64,000 nucleotides of DNA from JARIHD01 sp964503715 (GCA_964503715.1 CAZDAD010000001.1:1-64000); one strand, 5' to 3'. Counted from the first letter of the stretch, positions 14,609 through 24,272 are shown. Numbers and translations: made by a program. Notes: generated by a model not told the origin, from the letters alone.

Positions 14609-17600
14609 TCAGGCTATTATATCTTTGACGAAGTTCCTTATGCCCGTGGCGCTCTGATCATAGCTAGAAGTATCTGGAAATTTCAATTCCTTGGCAGCAT
14701 GCCAGACACTGTCAATTAGCCTTATTACTTCTTCGTTTTTGTCTGATTTATATTCCAAGTCTAGGGCCGATACTCTGCCATCGTGATCTGGTTCGATGAA
14801 TTCCAGACGGGCCCCAACGACTCTGTAATCTTTGAAAGTATGAGAGTTTTCTACTAGCAATTTGTAGCCATACAGCTGCATTTGGTATTTGTACATCTTT
14901 GAGCTGCTGCCCCATGTTCGTTCGGAGTGACCTGTTTTGTAGTCAACAATCACAATTTCTTTGGTTGCATGGTTAATTTCCAGCCGATCAATTTTTCCTG
15001 ACATATGTGCTTCACCGATAAAGACACCTTCATTCCTAAAGTTTACCTCGGCCCTATCGTCTGAGTTAAAAATGTGACCCCGTTGCTGCATAAATGCATT
15101 TATGCTTCTAATGGCACGGCTAGTTTCCTGCTCTATATGGTCATTGTCTATTTTGTATCGGCTGATTATTCGTTTGACCTGAGCAACAACTGCTTCAATA
15201 CTAGGCAGGACAGAGGTTGATGATAGTTCTGTCTGCAGCCACTGCATCAGTTCGTGCATTATGTCACCAAACTGACTAGAGATACTTGGTGCTTGGGGGA
15301 ATCGTAATATTGCATCAAAAAAGAATGACTCGGGTCCTGCGTACTCAACGTCTATAAACTTAGTTAGGTGGGTCGGGCTAAGCTGATAATTATCCAGCCT
15401 TTGTTGCAATAGGCTTTTTAGGTCAGTATTGGCAAGCGCCGACATATGGCGGGATTGCCAATTTAGCTCGATCTCCTTGATAGTTGGTGGATGGCTTTCG
15501 GTATTTATGACTAGCTGTTTGCTGTCAGGCAGTGCCAAAGCCAGTACTGAGCCGTCCTCTTGTTCCCTCTCGTCTAAGTATTTAAGCCTGATAGTATCTT
15601 TGCCTGTGTAGGTTTTGTCGTAGCTGCACATATGCAGACCTACCCTGGCCCGTGTCATGGCAACAAAGAATATACGCAGCCTTTCATCCTCGTTGGCGCC
15701 AGCATGTCGGATAGGTGCTAGGTTCTGTGGTAGCGTCAATTTGTTGGTTTGATTGGTGGCATGTTCTCCCCAGACTGTATCCTGACAGTTGACCAGGAAG
15801 ACATGGCTGAACTCAAGACCCTTGGACTTGAAAGCCGTCATTAATTGGACTGACTCAGACTGCTGATTATAGGGGCTGGTACTCTGCATCTTTTGATCAG
15901 CGTCTTTATACATTTGCACAAAATCCAGTAAGTCGCTTAGGCCAATATTGGCTTCGCGTGCTGCCTGATATTCTCGTAGTTTGCCACGAAGTTCAGTCAA
16001 GTTGGAGAGGGTTTCATAGAATAATCCAGGCTGGGACTTTTGGGCTTTATTGCCCATATAGAACTCACGGAGCGGAGACTTTATGGTCTTGCCCTGCGAT
16101 ACAGTTATAACGTCATTGCCAATTAGGTAGTCAATCAACTTCTCGCAAGTCTCAGACTTAGCCCTAGCGGCTATTTCCAAGAACAACTCTGCGGCCGCTG
16201 CCATCTGCGGTTGCCCTGACTCTACCAGGGCTTTAGACCACGATGTTTTATTGTCGCTGTAATAAATGTCACTTACGTGCCACGATAGCTGCCATAAATC
16301 TTTGATAGGTATGCGCCAGAATTCATAACTAAGAACCTCTTTCCATAGCGGTGCAGCTTGGGCTTCACTGTCTTCGGCTAGGGCTATGGCTAAACGGCTC
16401 ATCTGCAATAGCTGGTTAACAATAGGAGATGCTAGGATGTCTTCACGCTTTTCGTATCTTACGGGCACCTCTAGATTGGCTAAAAATGGCACTAGTGGCT
16501 CAAGATAGCGGTGTTTAGGAGCCAAAACAGCGATTTGACTTGCAGGAGTGCCAGAACTGACTAGCATGGCGACATTTTGTGCGACCCATGAATACTGAGC
16601 TATGTCACTAAGGAACGAGCGTCGTTCAACCGTAGCACTAGGAAGACTTGATAGTTCGCCGTTCTTCATTGAAGTCAAATGCTTGTTCACGGAGGTAAAC
16701 TTATCGGTTAAGCGTTCACTTATCTGTGCCGATATGTTTTGGGCTGTATCAAGTATGCTCTGGGTGCTGCGATAGTTATCGGTCAGGCAGACTACTTCGA
16801 CATTCTGAAAGGCATTATAAAAATCAACCATGTTGGAATATTGTGCGCCCTGGAAAGCGTAAATTGCCTGGTCGTCATCGCCAACCGCCATAATATTTGG
16901 ACGACCCTCGTTAACGGGGTTATCACAGAGAAGCTCGACAAGCCTGAACTGCGCGGCATTTGTATCCTGAAATTCGTCGAGCAGTATGTACTGATACTGC
17001 TCCTGTAACGTGTATCGTAAATCGTCGTTGTTCTCGAGTGCCGAAACGGCCTCAAGAATCATATCATCAAAGTCGTACCAACCCCTATGGGATAGTTCTT
17101 CTTTGTAGCTGTCAAAAACATCCGCTAGGGCAGATAGCCTTTTGTTTGGTAGCTTGCCACCTATAATGAACTCATTGGCGACATTTTTTTCGAGCCACTT
17201 GTTTTTCCATGTTGTTAATGGGTTGGTTTTGCCGCTGTCAGTGGCTATTTGTAGACTTTCTTGGAGTGATAAAACCGCAATACTAGCCAAGCTACCGAAC
17301 CGTTCGCTGGTGGGCTGCAAGGGCATATTTTGCTCAAGAACTTCGAGGATTTGCTCGAAAAGCCTAACTGCATCTTCTAGTTTTCGTGGCATAGTTTTGA
17401 TGCCTGACATTATGGCCTGAATTGGATGACTGCATCGGTCGATAAAAGTCTCATTTTCGGCGGCGATGGCTCGCAAATCATCGCTGGACAGAAGAGATCG
17501 CTTGACTTCACTGATGGTACTAATCAAATCACCGATGTGGTGTCTGGTCTGCTTGAGCGGATTAGAATAGTCAAGCTTATCGATTATTGACCTTAGGAGC

Positions 17601-17965
17601 TGGTTTTTGCCCAATTCATCAACTGGCGTATCCAGCCTTTCTTTGGCGAATACTTCTGGATAGCGTCTGATGAGTTCACCACCAAAAGCATGGTAGGTCC
17701 CAATATTAACATCGTAGGCAGTTTTACCAATAAAACGTGACAATCTGTCACGCATGTTATCGGCGCCATTCTCTGTAAAAGTCAGGCAGAGTACGTTTTG
17801 TGCAGGTGTATCAGTTTGTTTTAGGATGTGAGCAACTCTGACGGCTAGAAGTTGGGTCTTGCCCGTGCCAGGACCTGCAATAACCAGCAATGGACCGTCA
17901 ATATTATCTACAGCCCTCTTTTGGTTCGAATTAAGCTCACTATAGGCCTTTTGGTAGTCACTCAT
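14609..17965 (-). CDS. UvrD/PcrA-type helicase with C-terminal RecB-like nuclease
   Basis: An 1118-residue superfamily 1A helicase with Walker A AGPGTGKT near residues 30-37, LCLTFTENGADNM (motif Ia), ILLDEFQDTNAAQ (motif II), VGDDDQAIYAFQGA (motif III) and FKSKGLEFSHVFLVN (motif V). The last 250 residues hold a PD-(D/E)XK nuclease of the RecB/AddB family (GKIDRLEI and IVIVDYKTG). The layout resembles AddA: one chain unwinds and cuts DNA, probably in double-strand break repair. No AddB partner is nearby. I chose ATG 17965 because a TATAAT overlaps the alternative ATG at 17974. Confidence 0.9.
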   Translation of the reverse strand: MSDYQKAYSELNSNQKRAVDNIDGPLLVIAGPGTGKTQLLAVRVAHILKQTDTPAQNVLCLTFTENGADNMRDRLSRFIGKTAYDVNIGTYHAFGGELIRRYPEVFAKERLDTPVDELGKNQLLRSIIDKLDYSNPLKQTRHHIGDLISTISEVKRSLLSSDDLRAIAAENETFIDRCSHPIQAIMSGIKTMPRKLEDAVRLFEQILEVLEQNMPLQPTSERFGSLASIAVLSLQESLQIATDSGKTNPLTTWKNKWLEKNVANEFIIGGKLPNKRLSALADVFDSYKEELSHRGWYDFDDMILEAVSALENNDDLRYTLQEQYQYILLDEFQDTNAAQFRLVELLCDNPVNEGRPNIMAVGDDDQAIYAFQGAQYSNMVDFYNAFQNVEVVCLTDNYRSTQSILDTAQNISAQISERLTDKFTSVNKHLTSMKNGELSSLPSATVERRSFLSDIAQYSWVAQNVAMLVSSGTPASQIAVLAPKHRYLEPLVPFLANLEVPVRYEKREDILASPIVNQLLQMSRLAIALAEDSEAQAAPLWKEVLSYEFWRIPIKDLWQLSWHVSDIYYSDNKTSWSKALVESGQPQMAAAAELFLEIAARAKSETCEKLIDYLIGNDVITVSQGKTIKSPLREFYMGNKAQKSQPGLFYETLSNLTELRGKLREYQAAREANIGLSDLLDFVQMYKDADQKMQSTSPYNQQSESVQLMTAFKSKGLEFSHVFLVNCQDTVWGEHATNQTNKLTLPQNLAPIRHAGANEDERLRIFFVAMTRARVGLHMCSYDKTYTGKDTIRLKYLDEREQEDGSVLALALPDSKQLVINTESHPPTIKEIELNWQSRHMSALANTDLKSLLQQRLDNYQLSPTHLTKFIDVEYAGPESFFFDAILRFPQAPSISSQFGDIMHELMQWLQTELSSTSVLPSIEAVVAQVKRIISRYKIDNDHIEQETSRAIRSINAFMQQRGHIFNSDDRAEVNFRNEGVFIGEAHMSGKIDRLEINHATKEIVIVDYKTGHSERTWGSSSKMYKYQMQLYGYKLLVENSHTFKDYRVVGARLEFIEPDHDGRVSALDLEYKSDKNEEVIRLIDSVWHAAKELKFPDTSSYDQSATGIRNFVKDIIA

Positions 17966-17972
17966 CTGTACC

Positions 17973-17978
17973 ATTATA
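17973..17978 (-). promoter_or_regulatory. -10 box of the helicase gene, leaderless
   Basis: TATAAT exactly 7 nt before ATG 17965, so transcription should begin at or beside the start codon. No good -35 is seen. Confidence 0.5.
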
Positions 17979-18022
17979 CGTCGTATATAGTCGCAATACT
18001 ATCTGTTGTGGCCATGTATAGA

Positions 18023-19210
18023 CTATTTTGAACAGCGTCGACAGGTCTCTTCGTGCTTGAACTCAGTTGCCCACTGTCTGCTTGCTTTCACCCAAGGTTC
18101 ATATTTGCCAAATGCTCTGAGGTCGGCTATTGTTCTGAGTGCCCATCCTACAAAACCGAATATCTGGACCTTGCCCCATTGAACGGCTGCCCAGTATGGC
18201 CCAACTGGAATCACGTAAATCGGTTCTTTTGGTACGTAGGCTTCCATGAGCAGCTGCCTTTGTCGACGTATAATGTTAGCAGCTACAAAATCTCCATCGT
18301 ATAATGCGGTCTGGGCCATCCCGCTATACATCGTGCCCGCATTATCACCTATTACAAATATATTCGGTTCGGCCTGAAGATATTGATCAACTTTTACCTT
18401 GCCTCTTTCGGCAATCTGAAAACCATTAGACGAAAAAAACGGATGATTGGCTATGCCTGCCGACCAGACAACAGTATGGCTTTGGATCGGCTTGCCATCG
18501 ACAGTTATGCTGTCATCAGTTTCGGACTGGACTGTTTTGCCGAGGTAGAGTTTAACTCCGAGTTTGCGCAGCCTACGAGCTATGGCGTGACTATAACGAG
18601 ATTTCATCCTGGGTACAAGCTTTGGTGCTGCTTCAACCAAATCAACGTGAATTGCTCGGTGTCTTATACCGTGCTGAGTCATTATTTCCTTTAAGTAACC
18701 TACTAGGGACCCTGCCAACTCAATGCCCGTTGGGCCGCCACCAACAATCACATAGTTGAGGTCAGGTTGCTTCTGATCCAGCAATTGCTCATGAAGATGT
18801 GCCTTAAAGCGTTCTGCCTCCTCTGGAGTTTTGATACTATACGACAAGTCGGCAATACCAGGTATGCCAAAGTAATTCGGGACCGACCCTAAGGAAAAGA
18901 TGACTGTATCGTATCGATATTTAGTACCAGTTGATGTTATGACATGCATTTTTTCACGATCAATACTCGCAGCTTGACCAACACAGATCCTTATGTGCTT
19001 GCCATCGAATACATCGCTTAGCGGTATATTAGTCTCCGCTAAAGCTCCACCAGTTGCTGTGTGATACAGCGCAGGAAAGAATCTAAAATGATCGTTATCT
19101 GATAGTAGCGTTACATCAAACAGCTCTGAGTCGGCGATATCAAGAGCGGCTTTTATACCGCCAAAACCGCCGCCAACTACCAATACTCGGTGTTTTTTTG
19201 CAGTTGTCAT
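18023..19210 (-). CDS. ndh: type II NADH:quinone oxidoreductase (NDH-2)
   Basis: A 395-residue flavoprotein that passes electrons from NADH to quinone without pumping protons. FAD site: VLVVGGGFGGIKAAL (9-23) and NIFVIGDNAG near 290. NAD site: YVIVGGGPTGIELAGSL near 155-170. The C-terminal region with WGKVQIFGFVGWALRTIADL can act as the membrane-binding amphipathic part. It ends with CRRC, of unknown meaning. Together with the cydA-cydB genes at 31580-33444 it would form a two-enzyme respiratory chain. No quinone synthesis gene is in the window. Confidence 0.9.
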   Translation of the reverse strand: MTTAKKHRVLVVGGGFGGIKAALDIADSELFDVTLLSDNDHFRFFPALYHTATGGALAETNIPLSDVFDGKHIRICVGQAASIDREKMHVITSTGTKYRYDTVIFSLGSVPNYFGIPGIADLSYSIKTPEEAERFKAHLHEQLLDQKQPDLNYVIVGGGPTGIELAGSLVGYLKEIMTQHGIRHRAIHVDLVEAAPKLVPRMKSRYSHAIARRLRKLGVKLYLGKTVQSETDDSITVDGKPIQSHTVVWSAGIANHPFFSSNGFQIAERGKVKVDQYLQAEPNIFVIGDNAGTMYSGMAQTALYDGDFVAANIIRRQRQLLMEAYVPKEPIYVIPVGPYWAAVQWGKVQIFGFVGWALRTIADLRAFGKYEPWVKASRQWATEFKHEETCRRCSK

Positions 19211-19220
19211 TCTGCTTAAG

Positions 19221-19226
19221 ATTATA
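19221..19226 (-). promoter_or_regulatory. -10 box of ndh
   Basis: TATAAT 10 nt before the ATG, implying a leader of only a few nt. Confidence 0.5.
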
Positions 19227-19232
19227 CAACAA

Positions 19233-20108
19233 CTATTGTTTGATATCAGTGTCTATATCTTTTAGGTGGCCGTACAGTCGATTATTGGCATATAACCAAC
19301 CTTGCATTGTGCCGCAATCGATATACTCACTATCCGTCTCAATGACACCAACCTTATACCCAGCATCAGAGTACCAGGTGACTGCATCGGTGATGTATTT
19401 TTCGTCCTGTGGTGATTTTTCGATACTTTTCTGTACATATGGGAAAATGCTGGAGTTGAGCAAGAAACAGCCAGCATTATTGAGGTTACTAGGAGCATCT
19501 TTTACTGATGGTTTCTCCACAATTCTATCCAGGTAGATGCCATTATCAGTCTGCCGAGTGGCTATTATGCCGTAGCTACTTACACTCTCGGGAGGAACGG
19601 GTACGGCTAGCATTGCCGCATCGCAGTCCATTTTACGGACGTCACCAAGAAATTTAGCAACCGTTGACTTCTGATTTGGGCTAAAGAATATGTTATCGCC
19701 ATACATATACAAAATATTCTCGTTGGGGGCTATCAGATCCTTCGCCAACCAAAGTGGAGTACTTGTTCCGTAGGGCTCACGAGCATTCTGTACTACAAAT
19801 GAAAACTTGGCCTTGTCCGCCAAGGCTTGAGTGTCTCTAAGATATTCCTCTGCCCCTTTATTACCGAGGTGACGCTCCAGGGGCTCGTTGTGGCCATAAT
19901 ATGTACGCACCTGCGTCGATTGCTCACTAACGACAAATATAATTTCATTTATGCCCGCAGCGATACAGTCATCGACGATATAGTCGATAATTGGCTTATC
20001 GCCAATAGGAATCATACATTTTTCTATGGCTTTGGTTATGAGTAGCCTGCGAGTTCCAAAACCCGCTAGAGCTATAACCGCTTTATTGCAACGTCGAGGC
20101 TTAGCCAT
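19233..20108 (-). CDS. galU: UTP-glucose-1-phosphate uridylyltransferase
   Basis: A 291-residue nucleotidyltransferase that makes UDP-glucose. The N-terminal GFGTRRLLITKAIEKCMIPIGDKP is the UTP-binding signature with the key Arg and Lys; VIALAG and RRLLIT replace the more usual proline-containing forms. DNIFF is the metal-binding Asp region and VEKPS a sugar-site motif. It supplies a donor for the several glycosyltransferases in the window. The next gene upstream ends only 3 nt before this start. Confidence 0.9.
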   Translation of the reverse strand: MAKPRRCNKAVIALAGFGTRRLLITKAIEKCMIPIGDKPIIDYIVDDCIAAGINEIIFVVSEQSTQVRTYYGHNEPLERHLGNKGAEEYLRDTQALADKAKFSFVVQNAREPYGTSTPLWLAKDLIAPNENILYMYGDNIFFSPNQKSTVAKFLGDVRKMDCDAAMLAVPVPPESVSSYGIIATRQTDNGIYLDRIVEKPSVKDAPSNLNNAGCFLLNSSIFPYVQKSIEKSPQDEKYITDAVTWYSDAGYKVGVIETDSEYIDCGTMQGWLYANNRLYGHLKDIDTDIKQ

Positions 20109-20111
20109 TGG

Positions 20112-20702
20112 CTATTCAACGGAAAGTTCAATTAGCTGACTAGATAGGACTTGGTTGGTTGAACTCATGAGCTGGACCGTAACAGAGTATTTTGCCTTTG
20201 GTAATGAAGATGGTGCCTCGACTCTTAGGACATTACTATTAGTGTCGGGGGTGATTAATGCTAGTATCTGTTCATTACTTGATTTTGCAGTCCAAGATTG
20301 TAACTTTTGGCTGCTGGCTAGTGGCATCTCGGCCGATAGCTTTGAATTGTCCAAGGGGTTAGATCTAAGAACTAATATCTTAGCTGTGGTTTCGATGTTT
20401 GGCTTAGTTGTATTATCAGTGACTATTTGGTTGGTAGATGGTTGCTGCTGGCTATTCTCGACAGCAACCGTAGTCTGTTCTGACTGAGACTTTGCCAGTC
20501 TTTGCAGCCTAGAAACTCCGACAGATTCAGAGGTGGCAGATTGAACCTTGTGGTCTGATTCGACACGAGCAGCATTTTGAGTACCCAGAGCCAAATAGAC
20601 ACTGAAGATAGAGCCAATGATTATTATTAGGGGTAGAATGTAGACTTTGCGTCTAGCACGCCCGACTGTTGATACTGCAAAACTGAGAACACGAATAAAC
20701 AT
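20112..20702 (-). CDS. membrane-anchored protein of unknown function
   Basis: A 196-residue protein. A basic N terminus is followed by one membrane helix (about 21-40). Then comes a Ser/Thr/Gln-rich linker (45-105) and a C-terminal domain of about 85 residues with alternating hydrophobic residues, including RVEAPSSLPKAKYSVTVQLM, that looks like an Ig-like beta sandwich. It is probably displayed outside the cell. It is 3 nt upstream of galU in the same direction, so it is likely co-transcribed. I do not recognise the family. Confidence 0.6.
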   Translation of the reverse strand: MFIRVLSFAVSTVGRARRKVYILPLIIIIGSIFSVYLALGTQNAARVESDHKVQSATSESVGVSRLQRLAKSQSEQTTVAVENSQQQPSTNQIVTDNTTKPNIETTAKILVLRSNPLDNSKLSAEMPLASSQKLQSWTAKSSNEQILALITPDTNSNVLRVEAPSSLPKAKYSVTVQLMSSTNQVLSSQLIELSVE

Positions 20703-20798
20703 AATTTCTCACTATTCTAGGCTACATTATAGCATATTTGCTTACTTTGGTAGACTTAGGTATATAATGCAATTACAAGTACTAATGGAGGTTCAAAA

Positions 20799-21143
20799 GT
20801 GAAAAACCAAGCAAAGAACTTTATGAAGTTCGTAAAAGAGCATGGCGTAGTTGGCTTAGCCGTCGGTCTAGCTATAGGTACGCAGGTTGGCGCAACAGTT
20901 GCAGCAATCGTTAAGGGCTTCATCGACCCTATCGTAGCTCTGCTTGTTGGCAGTCAAGAGGGACTACAGGCAGCCAAGTTCACAGTCAAAATTGGTGATC
21001 GCGTTGGGGATTTTATGTGGGGCTCAGTGCTATCTTCTCTTATAGTTTTGCTAGCAGTATCAGCCGTGGTCTACTATGTTGTCATGGGACTGCGCTTAGA
21101 TAAGGACGATGACGACAAGAAGTCTACTACGAAGAAGAAGTAG
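20799..21143 (+). CDS. mscL: large-conductance mechanosensitive channel MscL
   Basis: A 114-residue channel that releases solutes on osmotic down-shock. The N-terminal amphipathic helix NFMKFVKEHGVVG leads into pore helix 1 (GLAVGLAIGTQVGATVAAIVKGFIDP), then a short loop and helix 2 (SSLIVLLAVSAVVYYVVM), with a charged C-terminal tail. The start is GTG with GGAGG upstream. It converges tail-to-tail with the next gene, 1 nt apart. Confidence 0.92.
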   Translation: MKNQAKNFMKFVKEHGVVGLAVGLAIGTQVGATVAAIVKGFIDPIVALLVGSQEGLQAAKFTVKIGDRVGDFMWGSVLSSLIVLLAVSAVVYYVVMGLRLDKDDDDKKSTTKKK

Positions 21144-21144
21144 T

Positions 21145-22332
21145 TCAAATATTTTCAAAAACTGAGGCGTAGCGATCTGATACCGCCTCCCATGAGAATC
21201 GGGCAGAGACATAATCTTTGCCCGATTTTCCTAGCCTATTTCTTAGCTCATTATCTTTGTACAGTGCCCTGATCGCACAAGCTATGGCATGACTATCTTT
21301 TTGCCTAACGACCAGTCCATTACGACCAGATTGAACGATATCACTTATGCCTCCTGTATCTGTGGTTATAATCGGTAGCCCCGCAGCGGCCGCTTCCACA
21401 AAAACTACGCCAAAAGCCTCCTGCCAGCCGTTTGAGTGTTCGATTGATGGCCCAACAAAGACATCGGCCCCAGCATACAAGTCAAATATCTCCTTTCGGC
21501 TGCGCCACCCAAGCATATCAACCACGCCTTCTAGGCCGTTATCTGCGATATATCTTGCCATTTGGTCGCCTAGCCTACCCTTGCCTACAACGTTAAGGTG
21601 AAGCGGCGTATTGCCGTGAATGTCTTTGATTGCTTCGAGAATGTACATGACGCCCTTTTCCTCGACCAATCTGCCAACGAATAGTAGCTCAAGCCGCTTG
21701 TTTGAGGGCTTTTTAGTGGACCTATCGGCAAATCGCTTTATATCTGTTCCCATTGGAATTACTTCGTACTTTCTAGAAAAAATCTGGTTGCATATCTTCA
21801 TTGTTGCGGAGCTATTGCAAACCACAGCATCGGCGTTCTTGAGGGCATATTTTTTGAGCTTGCGCATCAGTTTTCCATTTAGCGTATAGACATCTGCGCC
21901 ATGTACAGAGATGACTACCTTCGTACCTAAAAGCTTTTTGACAATAATGGCCACAAAGCCTTGCGGTATGAGCCAGTGGGCATTGATGATAGTCGGCCGT
22001 TTTTGGTGACAAGTGACTAGAGTCGACCATGCCTCACTTATGGCATAGAGAATTACTTTTATAGGATAGAACCCTTTCTTGGAAAATTCTCCATAGGCAA
22101 TGTTTTGCTGTCTTGATGGCCAGAAGTATCGAAAACGTCTTATTAAAACTCCATAGCTATCGATTTCTTTTTTGGCTGCCTTGTTGTAATGTGGCACGAT
22201 GACGTTTACGGACTTAAAAAAGCCTAGGATGTTATGGGCAAATTCCTCCACAAAGGCAGGCACACTGTCATTCTGCCATCTAGGGTATGTTGATGCCAAT
22301 ATAACGAGATTGTGTAGCTTTTTGTTAGTCAT
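21145..22332 (-). CDS. family 4 glycosyltransferase
   Basis: A 395-residue GT-B enzyme. The N-terminal part has STYPRWQNDSVPAFVEEFA; the donor domain has LLFVGRLVEEKGVMYILEAI, HLNVVGKGRLGD and the EAFGVVFVEAAAAGLPIITT block with the Glu-x7-Glu pair that binds the nucleotide sugar. I chose ATG 22332 because TGCTAGTCT, an extended -10 box, ends 7 nt before it. The acceptor is unknown; surface polysaccharide or glycolipid is likely. Confidence 0.88.
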   Translation of the reverse strand: MTNKKLHNLVILASTYPRWQNDSVPAFVEEFAHNILGFFKSVNVIVPHYNKAAKKEIDSYGVLIRRFRYFWPSRQQNIAYGEFSKKGFYPIKVILYAISEAWSTLVTCHQKRPTIINAHWLIPQGFVAIIVKKLLGTKVVISVHGADVYTLNGKLMRKLKKYALKNADAVVCNSSATMKICNQIFSRKYEVIPMGTDIKRFADRSTKKPSNKRLELLFVGRLVEEKGVMYILEAIKDIHGNTPLHLNVVGKGRLGDQMARYIADNGLEGVVDMLGWRSRKEIFDLYAGADVFVGPSIEHSNGWQEAFGVVFVEAAAAGLPIITTDTGGISDIVQSGRNGLVVRQKDSHAIACAIRALYKDNELRNRLGKSGKDYVSARFSWEAVSDRYASVFENI

Positions 22333-22339
22333 TAGGCAT

Positions 22340-22348
22340 AGACTAGCA
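22340..22348 (-). promoter_or_regulatory. extended -10 box of the GT4 gene
   Basis: TGCTAGTCT 7 nt before the ATG, implying a leaderless mRNA. Confidence 0.4.
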
Positions 22349-22404
22349 CGCAATATGAAAGTTGGCTATTGCTAGCCTAGCAGATTACGTTTAAGCTTAT
22401 TTAT

Positions 22405-24054
22405 ATGGAACCATTTATTGAGTCGCTAAAGAAATCTGGCTTCAAGGGCGAGATTAAAACCGACGCTGCAACCAAAGAACTATATAGTCACGATGCTAGC
22501 CTCTTCGAGATAAGACCTCAGCTTGTTGCTATGCCTCGGGATTCCAAAGACATCCAAACCCTAGTTAGCCTAGTGGCAAGTAGTAAGTCAGCCGACCCGA
22601 CATTGTCGGTGACGGCTAGGTCAGCAGGTACAGATATGTCTGGTGGAGCAATTAATGATTCCATAATCGTAGATTTCAATAAGCATCTTAACAAAATACT
22701 CAGGACATCTACTGCCTCGGCAACTACTCAGCCCGGGGCTTTTTATCGTGATTTTGAGGTTGCGACACTGAAGCATGGTGCAATTATGCCATCTTATCCT
22801 GCCTCAAGAGATTTGTGTACTGTCGGTGGTATGGTCTCCAACAATTCAGGCGGTGAAAAATCGCTAGAGTATGGCAAAACTGAGCGCTTTGTTGAACAGC
22901 TCAAGGTTGTGTTTGCTGACGGTCAGGAGTATGTCGTAAAACCGCTCAACAAGCAACAACTAACTGCCAAGATGTCTCAAAACGATTTCGAGGGCAAGTT
23001 GTACAAGAGAGTTTTTGATCTGATTGAGTCGCATTATGACAAAATCAAAGCTGCCAAACCACAGGTGACCAAGAACTCGATGGGCTATAACTTATGGAAC
23101 GTGTGGGACCGCGAAACAGGTATATTTGATATGACACAGTTAGTCATAGGCGCTCAGGGTACACTTGGTCTAGTAACTGAGATTACCTACAAGCTGGTAC
23201 CAGTGCGCCCCTATTCTGGCCTACTAGTATGCTTTATGAAAGACATAAGGCAGCTTGGCAAAGTAATCAACAAGGTTCTTGAGCACAAGCCCGCTACATT
23301 TGAATCATTTGATGATCACACTCTGTATCTATCCATAAGATTCATGCCGTCTTTCCGCAAATATCTTGGCTACAAGGGCTTAATAAAGCTTTTGATTAGT
23401 CTAATTCCTGACGGCCTAATGCTACTAAGAGGCATACCGAAATTGATTTTAATGATTGAATTTAACGGTAACACCCAGCAGGAGGTAGAGGACAAAATCG
23501 ACAATCTACGCCGTGATCTAAGGCCATTCAAGATGGCCATGGAACGTGATGAAACTGCTGCCAAGAGCCAGAAGTTCTGGATTATGCGTCGCCAAAGCTT
23601 TAACCTGCTTCGGAGCAAGGTCAAAGACAAACACACCGCTCCATTCATTGATGACCTCGTAGTTAACCCAGAGCACTTACCACAGTTCTTGCCTAGACTG
23701 CGCAAAATCATCAAAAAATACAACTTATTAGCTACAATAGCAGGTCATATGGGTGACGGTAATTTCCACATAATTCCACTCATGAAGATTGAGGATCAAA
23801 AAGAAAAAGCCAAGCTGCTCCCAGCCATGGAGGAGGTCGATAACCTAGTCCTCCATTACAAGGGCTCACTATCTGGCGAACATAACGATGGTCTGGTCAG
23901 GGGTCCTTGGCTGAGCCAACAATTTGGTGCAGATATTGTGAAGTTGTTTAGGCAGACCAAAGCTATATTTGACCCCCAGGGAATATTTAACCCGCACAAA
24001 AAGTCTGATGCAACATGGGATTATAGCTATAAGCATATTCGAGACCATTTCTAG
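22405..24054 (+). CDS. FAD-linked oxidase, GlcD/D-lactate dehydrogenase type
   Basis: A 549-residue VAO-family flavoprotein. The FAD-binding domain has RSAGTDMSGGAI (about 73-84), YPASRDLCTVGGMVSNNSGGEKSLEYGKT and QGTLGLVTEITYK. The C-terminal domain has AGHMGDGNFH, the family metal/substrate motif, and LSGEHNDGLVRG. It should oxidise a 2-hydroxy acid such as lactate or glycolate and pass electrons on, possibly to quinone. The iron-sulphur domain found in some relatives is missing. A strong terminator follows. Confidence 0.87.
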   Translation: MEPFIESLKKSGFKGEIKTDAATKELYSHDASLFEIRPQLVAMPRDSKDIQTLVSLVASSKSADPTLSVTARSAGTDMSGGAINDSIIVDFNKHLNKILRTSTASATTQPGAFYRDFEVATLKHGAIMPSYPASRDLCTVGGMVSNNSGGEKSLEYGKTERFVEQLKVVFADGQEYVVKPLNKQQLTAKMSQNDFEGKLYKRVFDLIESHYDKIKAAKPQVTKNSMGYNLWNVWDRETGIFDMTQLVIGAQGTLGLVTEITYKLVPVRPYSGLLVCFMKDIRQLGKVINKVLEHKPATFESFDDHTLYLSIRFMPSFRKYLGYKGLIKLLISLIPDGLMLLRGIPKLILMIEFNGNTQQEVEDKIDNLRRDLRPFKMAMERDETAAKSQKFWIMRRQSFNLLRSKVKDKHTAPFIDDLVVNPEHLPQFLPRLRKIIKKYNLLATIAGHMGDGNFHIIPLMKIEDQKEKAKLLPAMEEVDNLVLHYKGSLSGEHNDGLVRGPWLSQQFGADIVKLFRQTKAIFDPQGIFNPHKKSDATWDYSYKHIRDHF

Positions 24055-24075
24055 ATTTGAATAGTTATCAAAATT

Positions 24076-24105
24076 AATAGAGCCTCGTGGGTGAGGCTCT
24101 ATTTT
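24076..24105 (+). terminator. intrinsic terminator after the FAD oxidase
   Basis: Stem AATAGAGCCTC/GAGGCTCTATT (11 bp) followed by TT. The gap between genes (24055-24363, 309 nt) holds this hairpin and the small ORF on the other strand. Confidence 0.8.
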
Positions 24106-24125
24106 AGTGGCAGGATTAGCTGAGC

Positions 24126-24272
24126 TTAGACTTGGTGCCTCAACCTTCGCCACTTGCGAATTTGGAGGCGAATTGCTCTATCTGACTCGTCATCATGAAG
24201 ACCATATACAAGGCTGTCGAGCTGGATGGTTGCAATCGGCGTTGGCTGCGACAATATGGTTACTTTTTTCAC
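24126..24272 (-). CDS. small basic protein of unknown function (48 aa)
   Basis: The GTG start has a strong Shine-Dalgarno (AAAGGGGG, 7 nt spacing), which is why I accept this short ORF. The product has a hydrophobic N-terminal half (KKVTILSQPTPIATIQLDSL), then VYGLHDDESDR and a very basic C terminus (LQIRKWRRLRHQ). An inverted repeat CAGTAC/GTACTG (24302-24320) lies upstream and contains a TATAGA that could be its -10 box. No family is recognised. Confidence 0.5.
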   Translation of the reverse strand: MKKVTILSQPTPIATIQLDSLVYGLHDDESDRAIRLQIRKWRRLRHQV

